64,000 bases of DNA. Source: Hymenobacter tibetensis. GTDB lineage: Bacteria; Bacteroidota; Bacteroidia; Cytophagales; Hymenobacteraceae. Of the stretch, positions 52,800-61,674 are shown one piece after another. The notes under the pieces are model-generated. The model had not been told where the DNA came from and ran no database searches. It saw only the letters and a list, made by a program, of their open reading frames with translations. The first letter of the stretch is position 1. Each line of letters starts with the position of its first letter. The stretch covers positions 3,996,001-4,060,000 of the forward strand of contig NZ_CP094669.1 in assembly GCF_022827545.1 (NCBI RefSeq). The letters are read 5' to 3'. A program made the translations under genes and the position numbers.

Positions 52800-54485
52800 T
52801 TGACGTTTCACGAGTTCAACCTTCACGACGACTTACTGGCCGGCGTGGACGCCATGAATTACCAGAATGCCACTCCCATCCAAGAGCAGGCCATTCCCAA
52901 AATTATTGAAGGCAAAGACCTAATTGCCTGCGCCCAAACTGGTACCGGCAAAACGGCCGCCTACCTGCTACCCCTACTCGATAAGATTTCGCATGCCAAG
53001 CACGGCAACACCTCCACCCTCATTCTGGTGCCCACGCGCGAGCTGGCCACCCAGATTGACGAGCAAGTAACCGGTTTCGGCTACTTCGTGGAAGCCAGCA
53101 GCATTGCCATCTACGGCGGTGGCAAAAGCGAGAACTGGGAGCAGCAGAAACGGGCTCTCACCAGCGGCGCCGACATCATTATTGCCACCCCCGGCCGCCT
53201 GATTGCGCATCTGCAAATGGGCTATGTCAAGTTCGACCAAATCAAGTATTTGGTGCTTGATGAGGCCGACAAGATGATGGACATGGGCTTCTCGGATGAC
53301 ATTTTGAACATTGTGCGGCAGTTGCCCAAGCAACGGCAGACGCTGCTGTTCTCGGCCACCATGCCTAGCAAGATTCGGGACTTCTCGAAGCAGATTCTCA
53401 ACGAGCCCGAGGAAATCCGGCTGGCTGTGTCCAAGCCCGCCGCCGGCATCGACCAGCAGTTTTACATGGCCTTCGACCGCCAGAAAATCTACCTACTCGA
53501 GCACATCATCAAAACCCAGGACGTGCAGAGTATGGTGCTTTTCACCAGCCAGAAAGCAGCCGTGGCCGGCATTGTGCGGGCCATCAGTAAGCTCGGCTAC
53601 GAAGCGCAGGGTATTTCATCGGATAGGACGCAGGAGGAGCGCGAGCAAATCATGCGCGACTTCAAAAACAAGAAGTTTCCAATTCTGGTGGCTACCGACG
53701 TACTCAGCCGCGGCATCGACATCGACTCGCTGAGCCACGTGGTGAACTACGACATCCCACGCGCCGCCGAAGACTACGTGCACCGGATTGGCCGTACGGC
53801 CCGCGCCGCTACCAAAGGCACGGCCATCACCTTCATTGCTGATCAGGACCAGGATCGGGTGGTGAAGATCGAGAAGCTGATTGAGCGCGAAGTGGAAAAG
53901 CAAACCATTACGGAAGGGTTGGGCCTGGGCCCCGCCCCGGAATTCGACCCCAAGCGCTTTGCTGGTCTGCACGGTAAAGTTGGGGGCCGTCCCGAGCGTG
54001 GCGGCCGGTCCGGCGGTGGTCCGCGCAACGACCGGGGCCCGCGCCCCGAAGGTGACCGGGGTCCCCGCAGCGGTGGCCGCGACGGTAACCGCCCCGCCCG
54101 TGCCGGTGCCCCCGACCCCAAAGATCCGAAGCATCAGGAGCGCATTGCCAAAGCCCAAGCCGCGCTGGCTGCGCTGGATGCCGGGCAAGCTCCGGCTGTT
54201 CCTTACGAACGGCCTCCTCGCGCTCCGCGCCCCGAAGGCGACGTGAAGGAGGGCGTACGAGAAGCACGTCCGCCACGCGAGCCACGAGCGCCCCGCCCCC
54301 AAGGGGAAGCGCAGGATGGCGCAGGCCAACCCCGTGAGCCCCGCGCCGAAGGAGCAGAGGGTCAGCGCCGCCGCAAGCGAGGCGGCCGCAACCGGGGTGG
54401 CCGCGGGCCACGCCCAGAAGGCGGACCAGAAGGCGCTGCGCCCGAAGCTACCGCAGCAGCCCCAGCAGCTCCTAGTGCGGAGTAG
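52800..54485 (+). CDS. DEAD-box RNA helicase with Arg/Gly/Pro-rich tail
   Basis: 561 aa from TTG 52800 (MTFHEFNLHDDLLAGV), where the Q-motif region begins; there is no ATG in the right place. Motifs: AQTGTGKT, PTRELATQ, VLDEADKM, SAT, LSRGIDIDSLSHVVNYD and HRIGRTAR. The last 190 residues are rich in Arg, Gly, Pro and Glu (GRSGGGPRNDRGPRPEGD), a disordered RNA-binding tail as in RhlE-like proteins. It unwinds RNA with ATP, probably in ribosome assembly or cold adaptation. Confidence 0.93.
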   Translation: MTFHEFNLHDDLLAGVDAMNYQNATPIQEQAIPKIIEGKDLIACAQTGTGKTAAYLLPLLDKISHAKHGNTSTLILVPTRELATQIDEQVTGFGYFVEASSIAIYGGGKSENWEQQKRALTSGADIIIATPGRLIAHLQMGYVKFDQIKYLVLDEADKMMDMGFSDDILNIVRQLPKQRQTLLFSATMPSKIRDFSKQILNEPEEIRLAVSKPAAGIDQQFYMAFDRQKIYLLEHIIKTQDVQSMVLFTSQKAAVAGIVRAISKLGYEAQGISSDRTQEEREQIMRDFKNKKFPILVATDVLSRGIDIDSLSHVVNYDIPRAAEDYVHRIGRTARAATKGTAITFIADQDQDRVVKIEKLIEREVEKQTITEGLGLGPAPEFDPKRFAGLHGKVGGRPERGGRSGGGPRNDRGPRPEGDRGPRSGGRDGNRPARAGAPDPKDPKHQERIAKAQAALAALDAGQAPAVPYERPPRAPRPEGDVKEGVREARPPREPRAPRPQGEAQDGAGQPREPRAEGAEGQRRRKRGGRNRGGRGPRPEGGPEGAAPEATAAAPAAPSAE

Positions 54486-54493
54486 AAGAACTA

Positions 54494-54533
54494 CAAGAAA
54501 AAAGCCCCTGATAGCTCAGGGGCTTTTTTCTTG
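54494..54533. terminator. 18-bp perfect bidirectional terminator
   Basis: Arms 54494-54511 and 54516-54533 with a 4-nt loop; GC core AGCCCCTGA flanked by six A and six T, so it works for both convergent genes. Confidence 0.9.
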
Positions 54534-54590
54534 TGTATAGCTTGGTGCGCTTTGCTAGGCTGCACCTACTTCCTGCTATCTAGTAACACC

Positions 54591-55502
54591 CTACGCAAGG
54601 CTATATGCGCTTTCCTGTATCAAGTCCTTGTTCAGCCAAGCAGCAGCTTTGCCCCCACTGGCAATAGCTACAGCTATCTGTCGCATAAGCGTTGTGTTGT
54701 CGCCGGCGGCAAACACGCCGGGCACTGAAGTTTCACCAAACTCTGTTGCTTGGATAAGGTCGTTGTCAGTGAGCGTACACCCAAGTTGCAAGGCCAAGTC
54801 GCTATGCTGCCGGAATGGAACCCGGGCAAACATGGCCTTTACGGTGTGAGCTGTCCCATCTTGTGTGTGCACAGCAAGCAACTGCCCGTTGTTGTGCTCT
54901 AATTCGCGGATGGGCGTTTCCACTACCTGAACCTTCCGGGCGTGCATAGTAGCTGCTTGTTCGGGGGTTAAGTCGGCGGGGCCATTGGTGAACAGCACTA
55001 AGTTCTGACTCCAGTGATAGATCAAACTCACAAATTCTGCCGCCATGTTTCCATTAGCCAGTAGGCCCAGCTTCTGGCTGTGCACCTCATAGCCATGGCA
55101 GTACGGGCAGTGCAGCACCGAAATACCCCAGCACTCGGCAAAGCCCGGAATAGGCAGCATCTCGTCTTTCAACCCCGTTGCCAGCAACAGTTTACGGCTC
55201 CGTAGCACCTCTCCGCGCGCAGTTTCCACCTCGAAACCGGCTGCTACCGCCTTTGCTATCACAGCTGTATCCGCTTGGATCCTCACCGTTGGGTAGCGCA
55301 ATACTTGTTCACGAGCAATAGCCGCGAGAGTTGTAGGCGTTTCGCCGTCGCGGGTCAGGAAATTGTGCGAATGAGGGGTTTGACGATTGCAGGGCTGGTT
55401 GCTATCCAGCACCAGCACATGCCGCAAAGAGCGTCCTAGCGTCATGGCGGCGCTTAATCCGGCATTGCTGCCTCCTATAATCAGAACATCGTAGGTCTTC
55501 AT
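54591..55502 (-). CDS. thioredoxin-reductase-like NAD(P)/FAD oxidoreductase
   Basis: 303 aa from ATG 55502; the longer frame runs through the operators and is rejected. FAD motif IIGGSNAGLSAAMTLGRS, redox pair C132/C135 in HCPYCHGYEV, and the second FAD motif GVFAAGDNTTLMRQI. Thioredoxin reductases have CATC; CPYCHG is found in a related group often under Rrf2- or MarR-type control in Bacteroidota. Physiological acceptor unknown. Two palindromes overlap its promoter. Confidence 0.92.
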   Translation of the reverse strand: MKTYDVLIIGGSNAGLSAAMTLGRSLRHVLVLDSNQPCNRQTPHSHNFLTRDGETPTTLAAIAREQVLRYPTVRIQADTAVIAKAVAAGFEVETARGEVLRSRKLLLATGLKDEMLPIPGFAECWGISVLHCPYCHGYEVHSQKLGLLANGNMAAEFVSLIYHWSQNLVLFTNGPADLTPEQAATMHARKVQVVETPIRELEHNNGQLLAVHTQDGTAHTVKAMFARVPFRQHSDLALQLGCTLTDNDLIQATEFGETSVPGVFAAGDNTTLMRQIAVAIASGGKAAAWLNKDLIQESAYSLA

Positions 55503-55518
55503 TGGCTTATTCTTCAAA

Positions 55519-55533
55519 TGCAAGTATGTTGCA
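55519..55533 (-). promoter_or_regulatory. operator palindrome covering the predicted start site
   Basis: TGCAA-GTATG-TTGCA. It overlaps the first bases of the -7 box TATTTTTG (55539-55532, minus strand), which lies 30 bp before the ATG of the thioredoxin-reductase-like gene. The predicted start of transcription, near 55525, falls inside it. Confidence 0.65.
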
Positions 55534-55561
55534 AAAATAAGCATTATACTTACAAATGCAA
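55532..55561 (-). promoter_or_regulatory. predicted promoter of the thioredoxin-reductase-like gene
   Basis: On the minus strand TTG (55561-55559), 19-bp spacer, TATTTTTG (55539-55532). This equals the Bacteroidota primary-sigma consensus TTG-N19-20-TAnnTTTG. Confidence 0.7.
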
Positions 55562-55571
55562 CTATGTTGCA
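55557..55571 (-). promoter_or_regulatory. second operator palindrome, over the -33 box
   Basis: TGCAA-CTATG-TTGCA. It is 38 bp from the first copy and contains the -33 TTG. The flanks (AAATGCAA before, GCAAAA after) also match the first copy. Confidence 0.65.
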
Positions 55572-55588
55572 AAATAAGATATCACACA

Positions 55589-55613
55589 GAAAAACCGGCC
55601 TTAGCCGGTTTTC
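55589..55613 (-). terminator. intrinsic terminator of menA
   Basis: AAAACCGGC (55591-55599) with GCCGGTTTT (55604-55612), followed on the minus strand by TTTTTC, 18 bp past the menA stop. Confidence 0.85.
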
Positions 55614-55630
55614 TTTCCCAACGAATAGTG

Positions 55631-56569
55631 TTAGATAACCTGCCCTATCCCAAAGAGCACTGTGAACACCAACGTACTGAGGGCCATTTGCTTGAGCAGC
55701 GGATCGAGTTGCATTGACTCTTGGCGCTGCCACACGGCACGGGCGTTGAAGAGCAGCAATGGAGCTGCCAGTACAAACAGCCACTGCCACACTGAATGAT
55801 ACGAAAGAGCCACGTACAACACTGCGCACCCGAAACCTAGTAGCAACAACAGCCAGTGATAACGACGGGCATGCGTTGGACCAAGCCGCACCGGAATCGT
55901 GATTTTGCCGGCTAGCTTGTCGGAACGGATGTCGCGGATGTTGTTTACGTTGAGTACTGCCGTGGCGAAGCAGCCTAATGCAGCCGCGGGAAGCAGTATG
56001 CCAAGCGGTAAAGTGCGGGTCTGTAGGAAGTAGGTGCCGCATACGCCCACTATACCAAAGAATAGAAATACAGATAGGTCGCCCAATCCGGCGTAGCCGT
56101 AGGGTTTAGAGCCAGCCGTGTAGTTCACCGCTGCCCAAATGGCCGACAACCCAAGCACGAAGAAGGTAGCGAAGATCCAGGCGCCGGCGGTGCCTAGTGC
56201 TACCCATAGCAGTGCCAGACCACTCAGAAGAGACAGAAGCCCAAAAACACTCATGCCGCGCTTCATTTGCGCCGGAGTAATGGCACCGCTCTGCACGGCC
56301 CGTTGCGGACCTTCACGGTGCACGCTGTCGGCTCCGTTCTGGGAGTCGCCGTAGTCGTTGGCAAGGTTGCTCAGAATCTGGAGCAGGATGGTGGTAAGGG
56401 CCGCCAATCCCACTACCTCACCTCGAAACAGGCCATGCGACGCCGCCAAAAAGCCACCGGTTAGGATGCTGGCTAGCGCCAAAGGCAGCGTACGGGGCCG
56501 AAAGGCGGAAATCCACGCTTTTGCAGGACTACTAGGTACGACGGAAGAACTGGTGTTAGAGGCAGACAT
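55631..56569 (-). CDS. menA: 1,4-dihydroxy-2-naphthoate prenyltransferase
   Basis: 312 aa from ATG 56569. UbiA-type membrane enzyme with about nine helices. Two Asp-rich sites: LSNLANDYGDSQNGAD and NVNNIRDIRSDKLAGKITIPVRLG. Opening AWISAFRPRTLPLALASILTG is MenA-specific. It joins DHNA to polyprenyl diphosphate in menaquinone synthesis. Upstream on the same strand is glutathione peroxidase, separated by a 26-bp hairpin. Confidence 0.95.
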   Translation of the reverse strand: MSASNTSSSVVPSSPAKAWISAFRPRTLPLALASILTGGFLAASHGLFRGEVVGLAALTTILLQILSNLANDYGDSQNGADSVHREGPQRAVQSGAITPAQMKRGMSVFGLLSLLSGLALLWVALGTAGAWIFATFFVLGLSAIWAAVNYTAGSKPYGYAGLGDLSVFLFFGIVGVCGTYFLQTRTLPLGILLPAAALGCFATAVLNVNNIRDIRSDKLAGKITIPVRLGPTHARRYHWLLLLLGFGCAVLYVALSYHSVWQWLFVLAAPLLLFNARAVWQRQESMQLDPLLKQMALSTLVFTVLFGIGQVI

Positions 56570-56586
56570 AACAATGCAAAAAGCGT

Positions 56587-56646
56587 CATCCTCACTTGTG
56601 GGGTTTGATCTACTATCTGCTAGATCAAACCCCACAAGTGAGGATG
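56587..56646. terminator. 26-bp perfect hairpin between glutathione peroxidase and menA
   Basis: Arms 56587-56612 and 56621-56646 with an 8-nt loop; on the minus strand a run of five T follows. It terminates the peroxidase transcript 26 bp after its stop, just before menA. Confidence 0.8.
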
Positions 56647-56671
56647 CAAAGGTACTACGTACTATTCCGAA

Positions 56672-57250
56672 TTACTTCATGATAGCAGCCACCAGCTCTT
56701 CGCTCATGGGCTTCACTTTGGATGGGTAGAAGGCTACCACGTGGCCTTGCTCATCCACTAGATATTTGCAGAAGTTCCAGCTCGGCGCCTCACTCACAGC
56801 ACCATTCTTCGCCTTGTCGGCGAGAAACTTGTAGAGGGGGGCCGTGTCGTCGCCTTTCACCGATACTTTCGAGAACAGCGGGAAAGTCACGCCGAAGTTT
56901 TTCTCGCAGAAGGTGGAAATCTGCTCGTTAGTGCCGGGCTCTTGGCCGCCGAAGTTGTTGGCCGGGAAGCCGAGGACGGTCACCTTGTCGCCATGCTTTT
57001 TGTAGAGTTCTTCCAGCTCTTTGTACTGCGGCGTGTAACCACACTCCGACGCCGTATTTACGATGAGCAGCTTCTTGCCTTTATACTGGCTCAGCTTCAC
57101 GTCTTTCCCGTCAATGGATTTAACGGTGAAATCGTAGACGGAGGCAGCGGCGGTGGGTTCGGTCATGGCAGTAGAACTAGCAGAAGTATTGAGGGAGGTA
57201 AACGAGAGGCCACAAGCAGCCAGCACGCCAAGCAAAAGAAGACTTTTCAT
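56672..57250 (-). CDS. exported glutathione peroxidase-family protein (Cys type)
   Basis: 192 aa. Leader with lipobox-like LAAC (Cys13), so probably a lipoprotein. Catalytic C70 in NTASECGYTPQ, Q103 in FPANNFGGQEPG, and WNFCKYLVDEQG carrying the family Trp/Asn. Peroxidatic Cys replaces Sec, as in most bacterial members, which use thioredoxin-like reductants. Cys114-like residue in STFCEKNFGV is the usual resolving Cys. Export to the envelope is unusual against the cytosolic E. coli form. Confidence 0.93.
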   Translation of the reverse strand: MKSLLLLGVLAACGLSFTSLNTSASSTAMTEPTAAASVYDFTVKSIDGKDVKLSQYKGKKLLIVNTASECGYTPQYKELEELYKKHGDKVTVLGFPANNFGGQEPGTNEQISTFCEKNFGVTFPLFSKVSVKGDDTAPLYKFLADKAKNGAVSEAPSWNFCKYLVDEQGHVVAFYPSKVKPMSEELVAAIMK

Positions 57251-57433
57251 ATTACAACTGGTAGAGATGATGCACAGATAAAGCAGTTTGCGGCCTAGCC
57301 TAAGCTCGGCATCAGTTAAGCAAATAAACCGGATTTCATGCAGTAAACCACTGACTGCTGATCTGGTTTGCGGAATTTAGATCCCAGCTCGCTGAATAGT
57401 CAGCCTCTCCACTGAATTTGTCTGAATCCGTGA

Positions 57434-58015
57434 TTAGGTGGTACTAGGAGTCAACCACTTAGGCAACTCTACGGGCACGTAGGCAAGCATCTGGTCTAGA
57501 ATACCAGTTGGCGTTGGGTCGCTGAGCAGCTGGTGGCGGTTTTCGACGCGCAAGAGGCCCTGGTCGGCCATATGGTCGAGGGCGCGGAGCAGGTGGTCGT
57601 AGTAGCCGTCTACGTTAAGGAGGGCTACGGCTTTGCGGTGCAACCCGAGTTGACCCCACGTAAGCACCTCGAACAGCTCTTCCAGGGTGCCATAGCCGCC
57701 GGGCATGGCAACGAAACCTTCCGCGAGGTCGGCCATCAGCAGCTTCCGCTCGTGCATAGTTTTCACGATGTGCAGCTCGGTGAGGCCTTTGTGCTCCACT
57801 TCTTTGGCTACCAGAAAGTCAGGAATTACGCCAATGACTTTTCCACCGTGCTGCAGGGCACTGTCGGCCACGGTACCCATGAGGCCCACGCGGCCCCCGC
57901 CGTACACCAGCGTCATGTTCCGTTCGGCCAGCACCCGGCCCATTTCGTGGGCTTGCTGGGTGTATAGTTCGTTGGTTCCGGAGCTGGAACCGCAATAAAC
58001 TGCTACGCTTTTCAT
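57434..58015 (-). CDS. LOG-family (TIGR00730) protein
   Basis: 193 aa. VYCGSSSGTNELYTQQA, LVYGGGRVGLMG, and the PGGYGTLEELFE motif with the catalytic Glu; these mark the LOG group of nucleotide 5'-monophosphate phosphoribohydrolases (cytokinin-activating in plants, purine-related in bacteria). Single unit after the argS terminator. Confidence 0.94.
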   Translation of the reverse strand: MKSVAVYCGSSSGTNELYTQQAHEMGRVLAERNMTLVYGGGRVGLMGTVADSALQHGGKVIGVIPDFLVAKEVEHKGLTELHIVKTMHERKLLMADLAEGFVAMPGGYGTLEELFEVLTWGQLGLHRKAVALLNVDGYYDHLLRALDHMADQGLLRVENRHQLLSDPTPTGILDQMLAYVPVELPKWLTPSTT

Positions 58016-58068
58016 AGAATTCGGCGCCAGCGTGTGCTGGCTAAGTAAGCTGATGACTGAAATAAAAA

Positions 58069-58101
58069 CAGCAGCAACACCGATTACGGGCGTTGCTGCT
58101 G
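58069..58101 (-). terminator. intrinsic terminator of argS
   Basis: CAGCAGCAAC (58069-58078) and GTTGCTGCTG (58092-58101), 13-nt loop; on the minus strand TTTTTATTT follows. It lies 38 bp after the argS stop. Confidence 0.82.
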
Positions 58102-58138
58102 GACCTCACCCGAATGGAGCGCTACGGGTTAGTCGGCG

Positions 58139-59932
58139 CTACATCCGCTCGGGCACTTCGATACCAAGCAAGCCCATGCTGCATTTTATAGCGCGGGCTG
58201 TTTGCGCAGACAGAGCAACCCGGAACGCTTTCTTGGTGGCATCGGGCTCAATGAAAATCGGCACTTCGGTGTAGAACCTGTTGTAGGCCTTGGCCACATC
58301 GTAGGCGTACTGCGCCACCAACGCCGGCGACTGCGCCCGGGCTGCTTCGGCCACCACGGCAGCGTAGCGGCCTAGTTCCTGAATCATGTCCCGTTCGGTG
58401 TCGTGTATTTCCGTGAGGCCGCTCAGGGCGGCATCCACCCCAACGCCCTGCTCGGCGGCTTTGCGCAGGATGCTGGAAATCCGGGCGTGGCTGTACTGAA
58501 TGAACGGACCGGTGTGGCCTTCCAAGCTCACCGATTCTTCGGGGTTGAAGAGCATCCGCTTCTTGGGGTCCACTTTCAGCAGGTAGTATTTGAGCGCGCC
58601 TAGGCCCAGCATATGGAACAGCTGCGCAGCTTCCTCTTCGCTCAGCCCTTCGATCTTGCCTTTTTCCAGCGTGGCTTGCTTGGCGGCTTCCACTACTTCG
58701 CGCACCAGCTCATCGGCATCCACTACAGTGCCTTCCCGGCTTTTCATCTTGCCCGAGGGCAAATCCACCATGCCGTAGCTGAGGTGGTAGATGGCGTCGG
58801 CATAGGGCTTGCCGAGCTTGGCCAACACCGCCTTCAGTACCTGCATGTGGTAGTTCTGCTCGTCGGCAATGACATAGACGGACAGGTCGTAGTGGAAATC
58901 CTGATACTTCAGCTCGGCCGTGCCCAGGTCTTGAGTAATATAGACGGAGGTACCATCGGAGCGCAGCAGGAGCTTTTCATCGAGGCCTTCCGCTTGGAGG
59001 TCCACCCACACCGAGCCGTCTTCCTTTTTGAAGAACACACCTTTCTGTAGGCCTTCTTCCACCCGCTCTTTGCCCAGCAGGTAGGTTTGCGACTCGTAGT
59101 AGAACTTGTCGAAATCGACGCCAATGTTCTTGTAGGTCTCGTCGAAGCCTTCGTACACCCACCCGTTCATCTGCTTCCACAGGCTTACCACCTCTTCGTC
59201 GTTGGCCTCCCACTTCAGCAGCATGTCCTGCGCTTCGAGCATCAGCGGCGCCTTGCGCTTGGCAATGTCGGTGGCGACGCCTTCCGCTTCCAGTTGCTTT
59301 ATCTGCTCCCGGTAGTGCTTCTCGAACAGCACGTAGTACTTGCCCGCCAGGTGGTCGCCTTTGATGCCCGCCGAAGCTGGTGTTTCGCCGTGGCCATACT
59401 GCTGGTAGGCCAGCATCGACTTGCAGATGTGAATCCCCCGGTCGTTGACGAGGTTGGCCTTGGTGACGGTGGCGCCAGTGGCTTTCAGTATTTCGGCCAC
59501 CGAGTAGCCGAGAAAGTTGTTGCGCAAATGGCCTAAGTGCAGGGGCTTGTTGGTGTTAGGCGAAGAATACTCCACCACCACGTTTTGCGGGCCGCCCGTC
59601 GCGACGGGCGCGTCGGCTGGCAACTGCCGCAGCTGCTCGAATACGGTCAGCCACTGTGCATCAGCCACTTCCAGGTTCAGGAAGCCTTTCACCACGTTGA
59701 AGCCTTTCACAGCGGGCTCGTTGGCCACCAGCCACTCTCCTACTGCCTGCCCAATCTGCTCGGGGCCTTTGCCTAGGGTTTTGGTGAACGGAAACGTGAC
59801 GAGCGTGAAGGAGCCAGCAAACTCCTTGCGTGTGGGCTGCAATGTGAGCTGAGCGGCGGGCACCTCTGTGCCAAATACATTCTGGATAGCCGCGCCCAGC
59901 GCGGTTTTGAGGGTTTGTTCGAGTTGTTGCAC
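58139..59932 (-). CDS. argS: arginyl-tRNA synthetase
   Basis: 597 aa, class I. N-terminal additional domain (to about 110), HIGH-type SSPNTNKPLHLGHLRNNF, catalytic-domain features ATVTKANLVNDRGIHI and KSREGTVVDADELV in place of KMSKS, and the anticodon-binding DALR domain ending with the typical aromatic MGLLGIEVPERM. It charges tRNA-Arg. It stands near the arginase-family and speA genes, the other arginine users, with a separate terminator. Confidence 0.97.
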   Translation of the reverse strand: MQQLEQTLKTALGAAIQNVFGTEVPAAQLTLQPTRKEFAGSFTLVTFPFTKTLGKGPEQIGQAVGEWLVANEPAVKGFNVVKGFLNLEVADAQWLTVFEQLRQLPADAPVATGGPQNVVVEYSSPNTNKPLHLGHLRNNFLGYSVAEILKATGATVTKANLVNDRGIHICKSMLAYQQYGHGETPASAGIKGDHLAGKYYVLFEKHYREQIKQLEAEGVATDIAKRKAPLMLEAQDMLLKWEANDEEVVSLWKQMNGWVYEGFDETYKNIGVDFDKFYYESQTYLLGKERVEEGLQKGVFFKKEDGSVWVDLQAEGLDEKLLLRSDGTSVYITQDLGTAELKYQDFHYDLSVYVIADEQNYHMQVLKAVLAKLGKPYADAIYHLSYGMVDLPSGKMKSREGTVVDADELVREVVEAAKQATLEKGKIEGLSEEEAAQLFHMLGLGALKYYLLKVDPKKRMLFNPEESVSLEGHTGPFIQYSHARISSILRKAAEQGVGVDAALSGLTEIHDTERDMIQELGRYAAVVAEAARAQSPALVAQYAYDVAKAYNRFYTEVPIFIEPDATKKAFRVALSAQTARAIKCSMGLLGIEVPERM

Positions 59933-60340
59933 GGGAAAGCGAAACGCTTAAATGAAGCCAAAAGAGCTTCGAAAACATGAATTTCGGGAGACGGAAATGC
60001 GGATGATGCGTAAGCGGCATCTTGCACCGCAGGCTGCCTGGTGCCGTTTTAAAGCGCCATTGCCCATCGGCGTAAGTGGCTTACGCTATAGTCGTCGTTG
60101 ATTTCGGCTCCGGAAAATCGGCTTCATAAGGAATAAATGGGTTGCCGCGCTGGGCTTCCACTGCCGCAAAGGTAAAAACCCCAGCCGGATAGCTTGGAAA
60201 AAGATAGCGCTGATGTGTACAAGCGTAGTCGCGCGAACGTCCGTTTCGCAAAAATGCACGAGCGAGTCGTACTCAGGGAGATACCAAAGCACTAGTAAGT
60301 TCTTGCCTCGCTCGTTGCAAAACCGATGTTCGCGCGATGC
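59933..60340. other. intergenic region upstream of argS
   Basis: 408 bp between two minus-strand genes, with only unsupported short frames. A TAnnTTTG box lies at 60167-60174 on the minus strand. No T-box-like or tRNA structure was recognised by eye. Confidence 0.4.
60167..60174 (-). promoter_or_regulatory. candidate -7 element of argS
   Basis: TACCTTTG on the minus strand, exact TAnnTTTG match. No TTG at the -33 distance. It would give argS a leader of about 225 nt. Confidence 0.4.
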
Positions 60341-61315
60341 TTACCTACTCACCACCTCGTCCATGCGCAGGCGGCGCTCAATGGCTTCCGTGGCTTTTTC
60401 CAGGATGTTGAAAGCGTTGTTGGCCATGGTGTTTTCGTTGTCGAGGGTGGGGTTGATTTCGCCCATCTCGAAGCACACCACCCGCTCGTTCTCCAGCAGG
60501 TCCTGGCACAGGTTTTCGCCTTCTGATAAGTACAACCCGTCGGCGACGGGCGTACCGGTGCCCCGGCTGAAACTCGCGTCGAGGCTATCTACATCAAAGG
60601 AAATGTACACCATGTCGCAGAAGCGCAGGTGCTCGTAGATTTCGCGGGTAAGCTGGCGGGAGCCTTTCTGCTGAATTTCGGGCAAACGAATCCAGCGGAT
60701 ACCCAGGCGCTCAATCAGCGCTTCTTCTTCGGGCTCGGTGTCGCGGACGGCTACGTACACTAGGTGTTCGGGGCGCAGGCGTGGGCCGGGCACACTCAGA
60801 TTTTTTAGGCGCTGCCAGAAGAACTCGGTTTCCTCGTCGGGCTGCTGGCGCTGGCACTCGCGGTTGTCTTCGGCCAGAGACGCGGCTAGAGGCATCCCGT
60901 GCACGTTGCCCGAGGGCGTGGTGTAAGGCGAGTGAATGTCGGCGTGGGCATCAATCCAGATAACGCCCAGCGTTTTGTGCGGATACGCGGCCTTGATACC
61001 GGCAATGGTGGCATTGGCGCTGCTGTGGTCGGCGGACAGCACCAACGGAAACTCTCCGAAGCGTAGCGTCTGCTCGACGGCGCTGGCTACGGCCCGTTGC
61101 ACGGTATAGATCGAGTCGATGTGGCGAGCGTACGGAAACTGGTTGGGCTCGAAGAGCACGTGGTTTAAGTCGGGGACGACAACCGAGTTAAACCGGCGGA
61201 AGTAGTCGCACCCTTTGTTGAGGCAAGCCACTTTAAGGGCATCAACCCCCATACTGGCGCCTCGGGTACCGGCTCCGAGTTCGGACCGCACTTCCAAAAG
61301 CTTGATGCGTCGCAT
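60341..61315 (-). CDS. arginase/agmatinase-family ureohydrolase
   Basis: 324 aa. Mn-ligand motifs: SADHSSANA (the usual GGDHS with Ser-Ala instead of Gly-Gly), IWIDAHADIHSPYTTPSGNVHGMPLA and SFDVDSLDASFSRGTGTPVADG. Members cleave guanidino groups to release urea. Divergent from speA, which makes agmatine, so agmatinase or arginase are both plausible; sequence alone does not decide. The motif variation in the first ligand segment is notable. Confidence 0.88.
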   Translation of the reverse strand: MRRIKLLEVRSELGAGTRGASMGVDALKVACLNKGCDYFRRFNSVVVPDLNHVLFEPNQFPYARHIDSIYTVQRAVASAVEQTLRFGEFPLVLSADHSSANATIAGIKAAYPHKTLGVIWIDAHADIHSPYTTPSGNVHGMPLAASLAEDNRECQRQQPDEETEFFWQRLKNLSVPGPRLRPEHLVYVAVRDTEPEEEALIERLGIRWIRLPEIQQKGSRQLTREIYEHLRFCDMVYISFDVDSLDASFSRGTGTPVADGLYLSEGENLCQDLLENERVVCFEMGEINPTLDNENTMANNAFNILEKATEAIERRLRMDEVVSR

Positions 61316-61674
61316 ATTACATAATAGAAAAGAAGTTAGAGTGGTTTATATGCTGGCCGATTGACAACGGGACACCGCCCGGTCAGGCTTGGCTCGACGG
61401 ACCTTCCGCCGCAGCCAACGAACATAGCACAACCAAAACCCTATGAGTAGGGTATCTTTGCGGGCTACAAGTTCGACAAAAGCTGTCGAGTTTAGAAATC
61501 AGCGCTTGAGCTGACAGCATCCGTTTCTTGCTTCTGCCATCGGGAGAAGAGCGAAGAATCTTATCACCCTGAACAAGTCGCAACAACGTCGTGTTCAGGC
61601 GTGGCAAGATTGTTTGCTCACCTCCCGGCGACAGAAGCCCTTTTTTATACCAAGCCTTCCCTAAACTTCCTTCA
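61316..61674. other. divergent region, arginase-family gene and speA
   Basis: 359 bp. Contains the speA -7 box at 61453-61460 and a small hairpin at 61472-61489 (TTCGACA/TGTCGAG type) early in the leader. The predicted speA leader is about 205 nt. Confidence 0.45.
61453..61460 (+). promoter_or_regulatory. candidate -7 element of speA
   Basis: TATCTTTG followed by CGGGC; exact TAnnTTTG match. The -33 TTG is not evident. Confidence 0.5.

Noticed and set aside
55503..56042. N-terminal extension of the thioredoxin-reductase-like frame by 180 residues
   Set aside because: It runs through the promoter, operators, menA terminator and into menA in another frame; no domain is seen before MKTYDVLIIGG.
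59661..60027. Frames overlapping the argS start
   Set aside because: They overlap argS in other frames and lack motifs or plausible starts.
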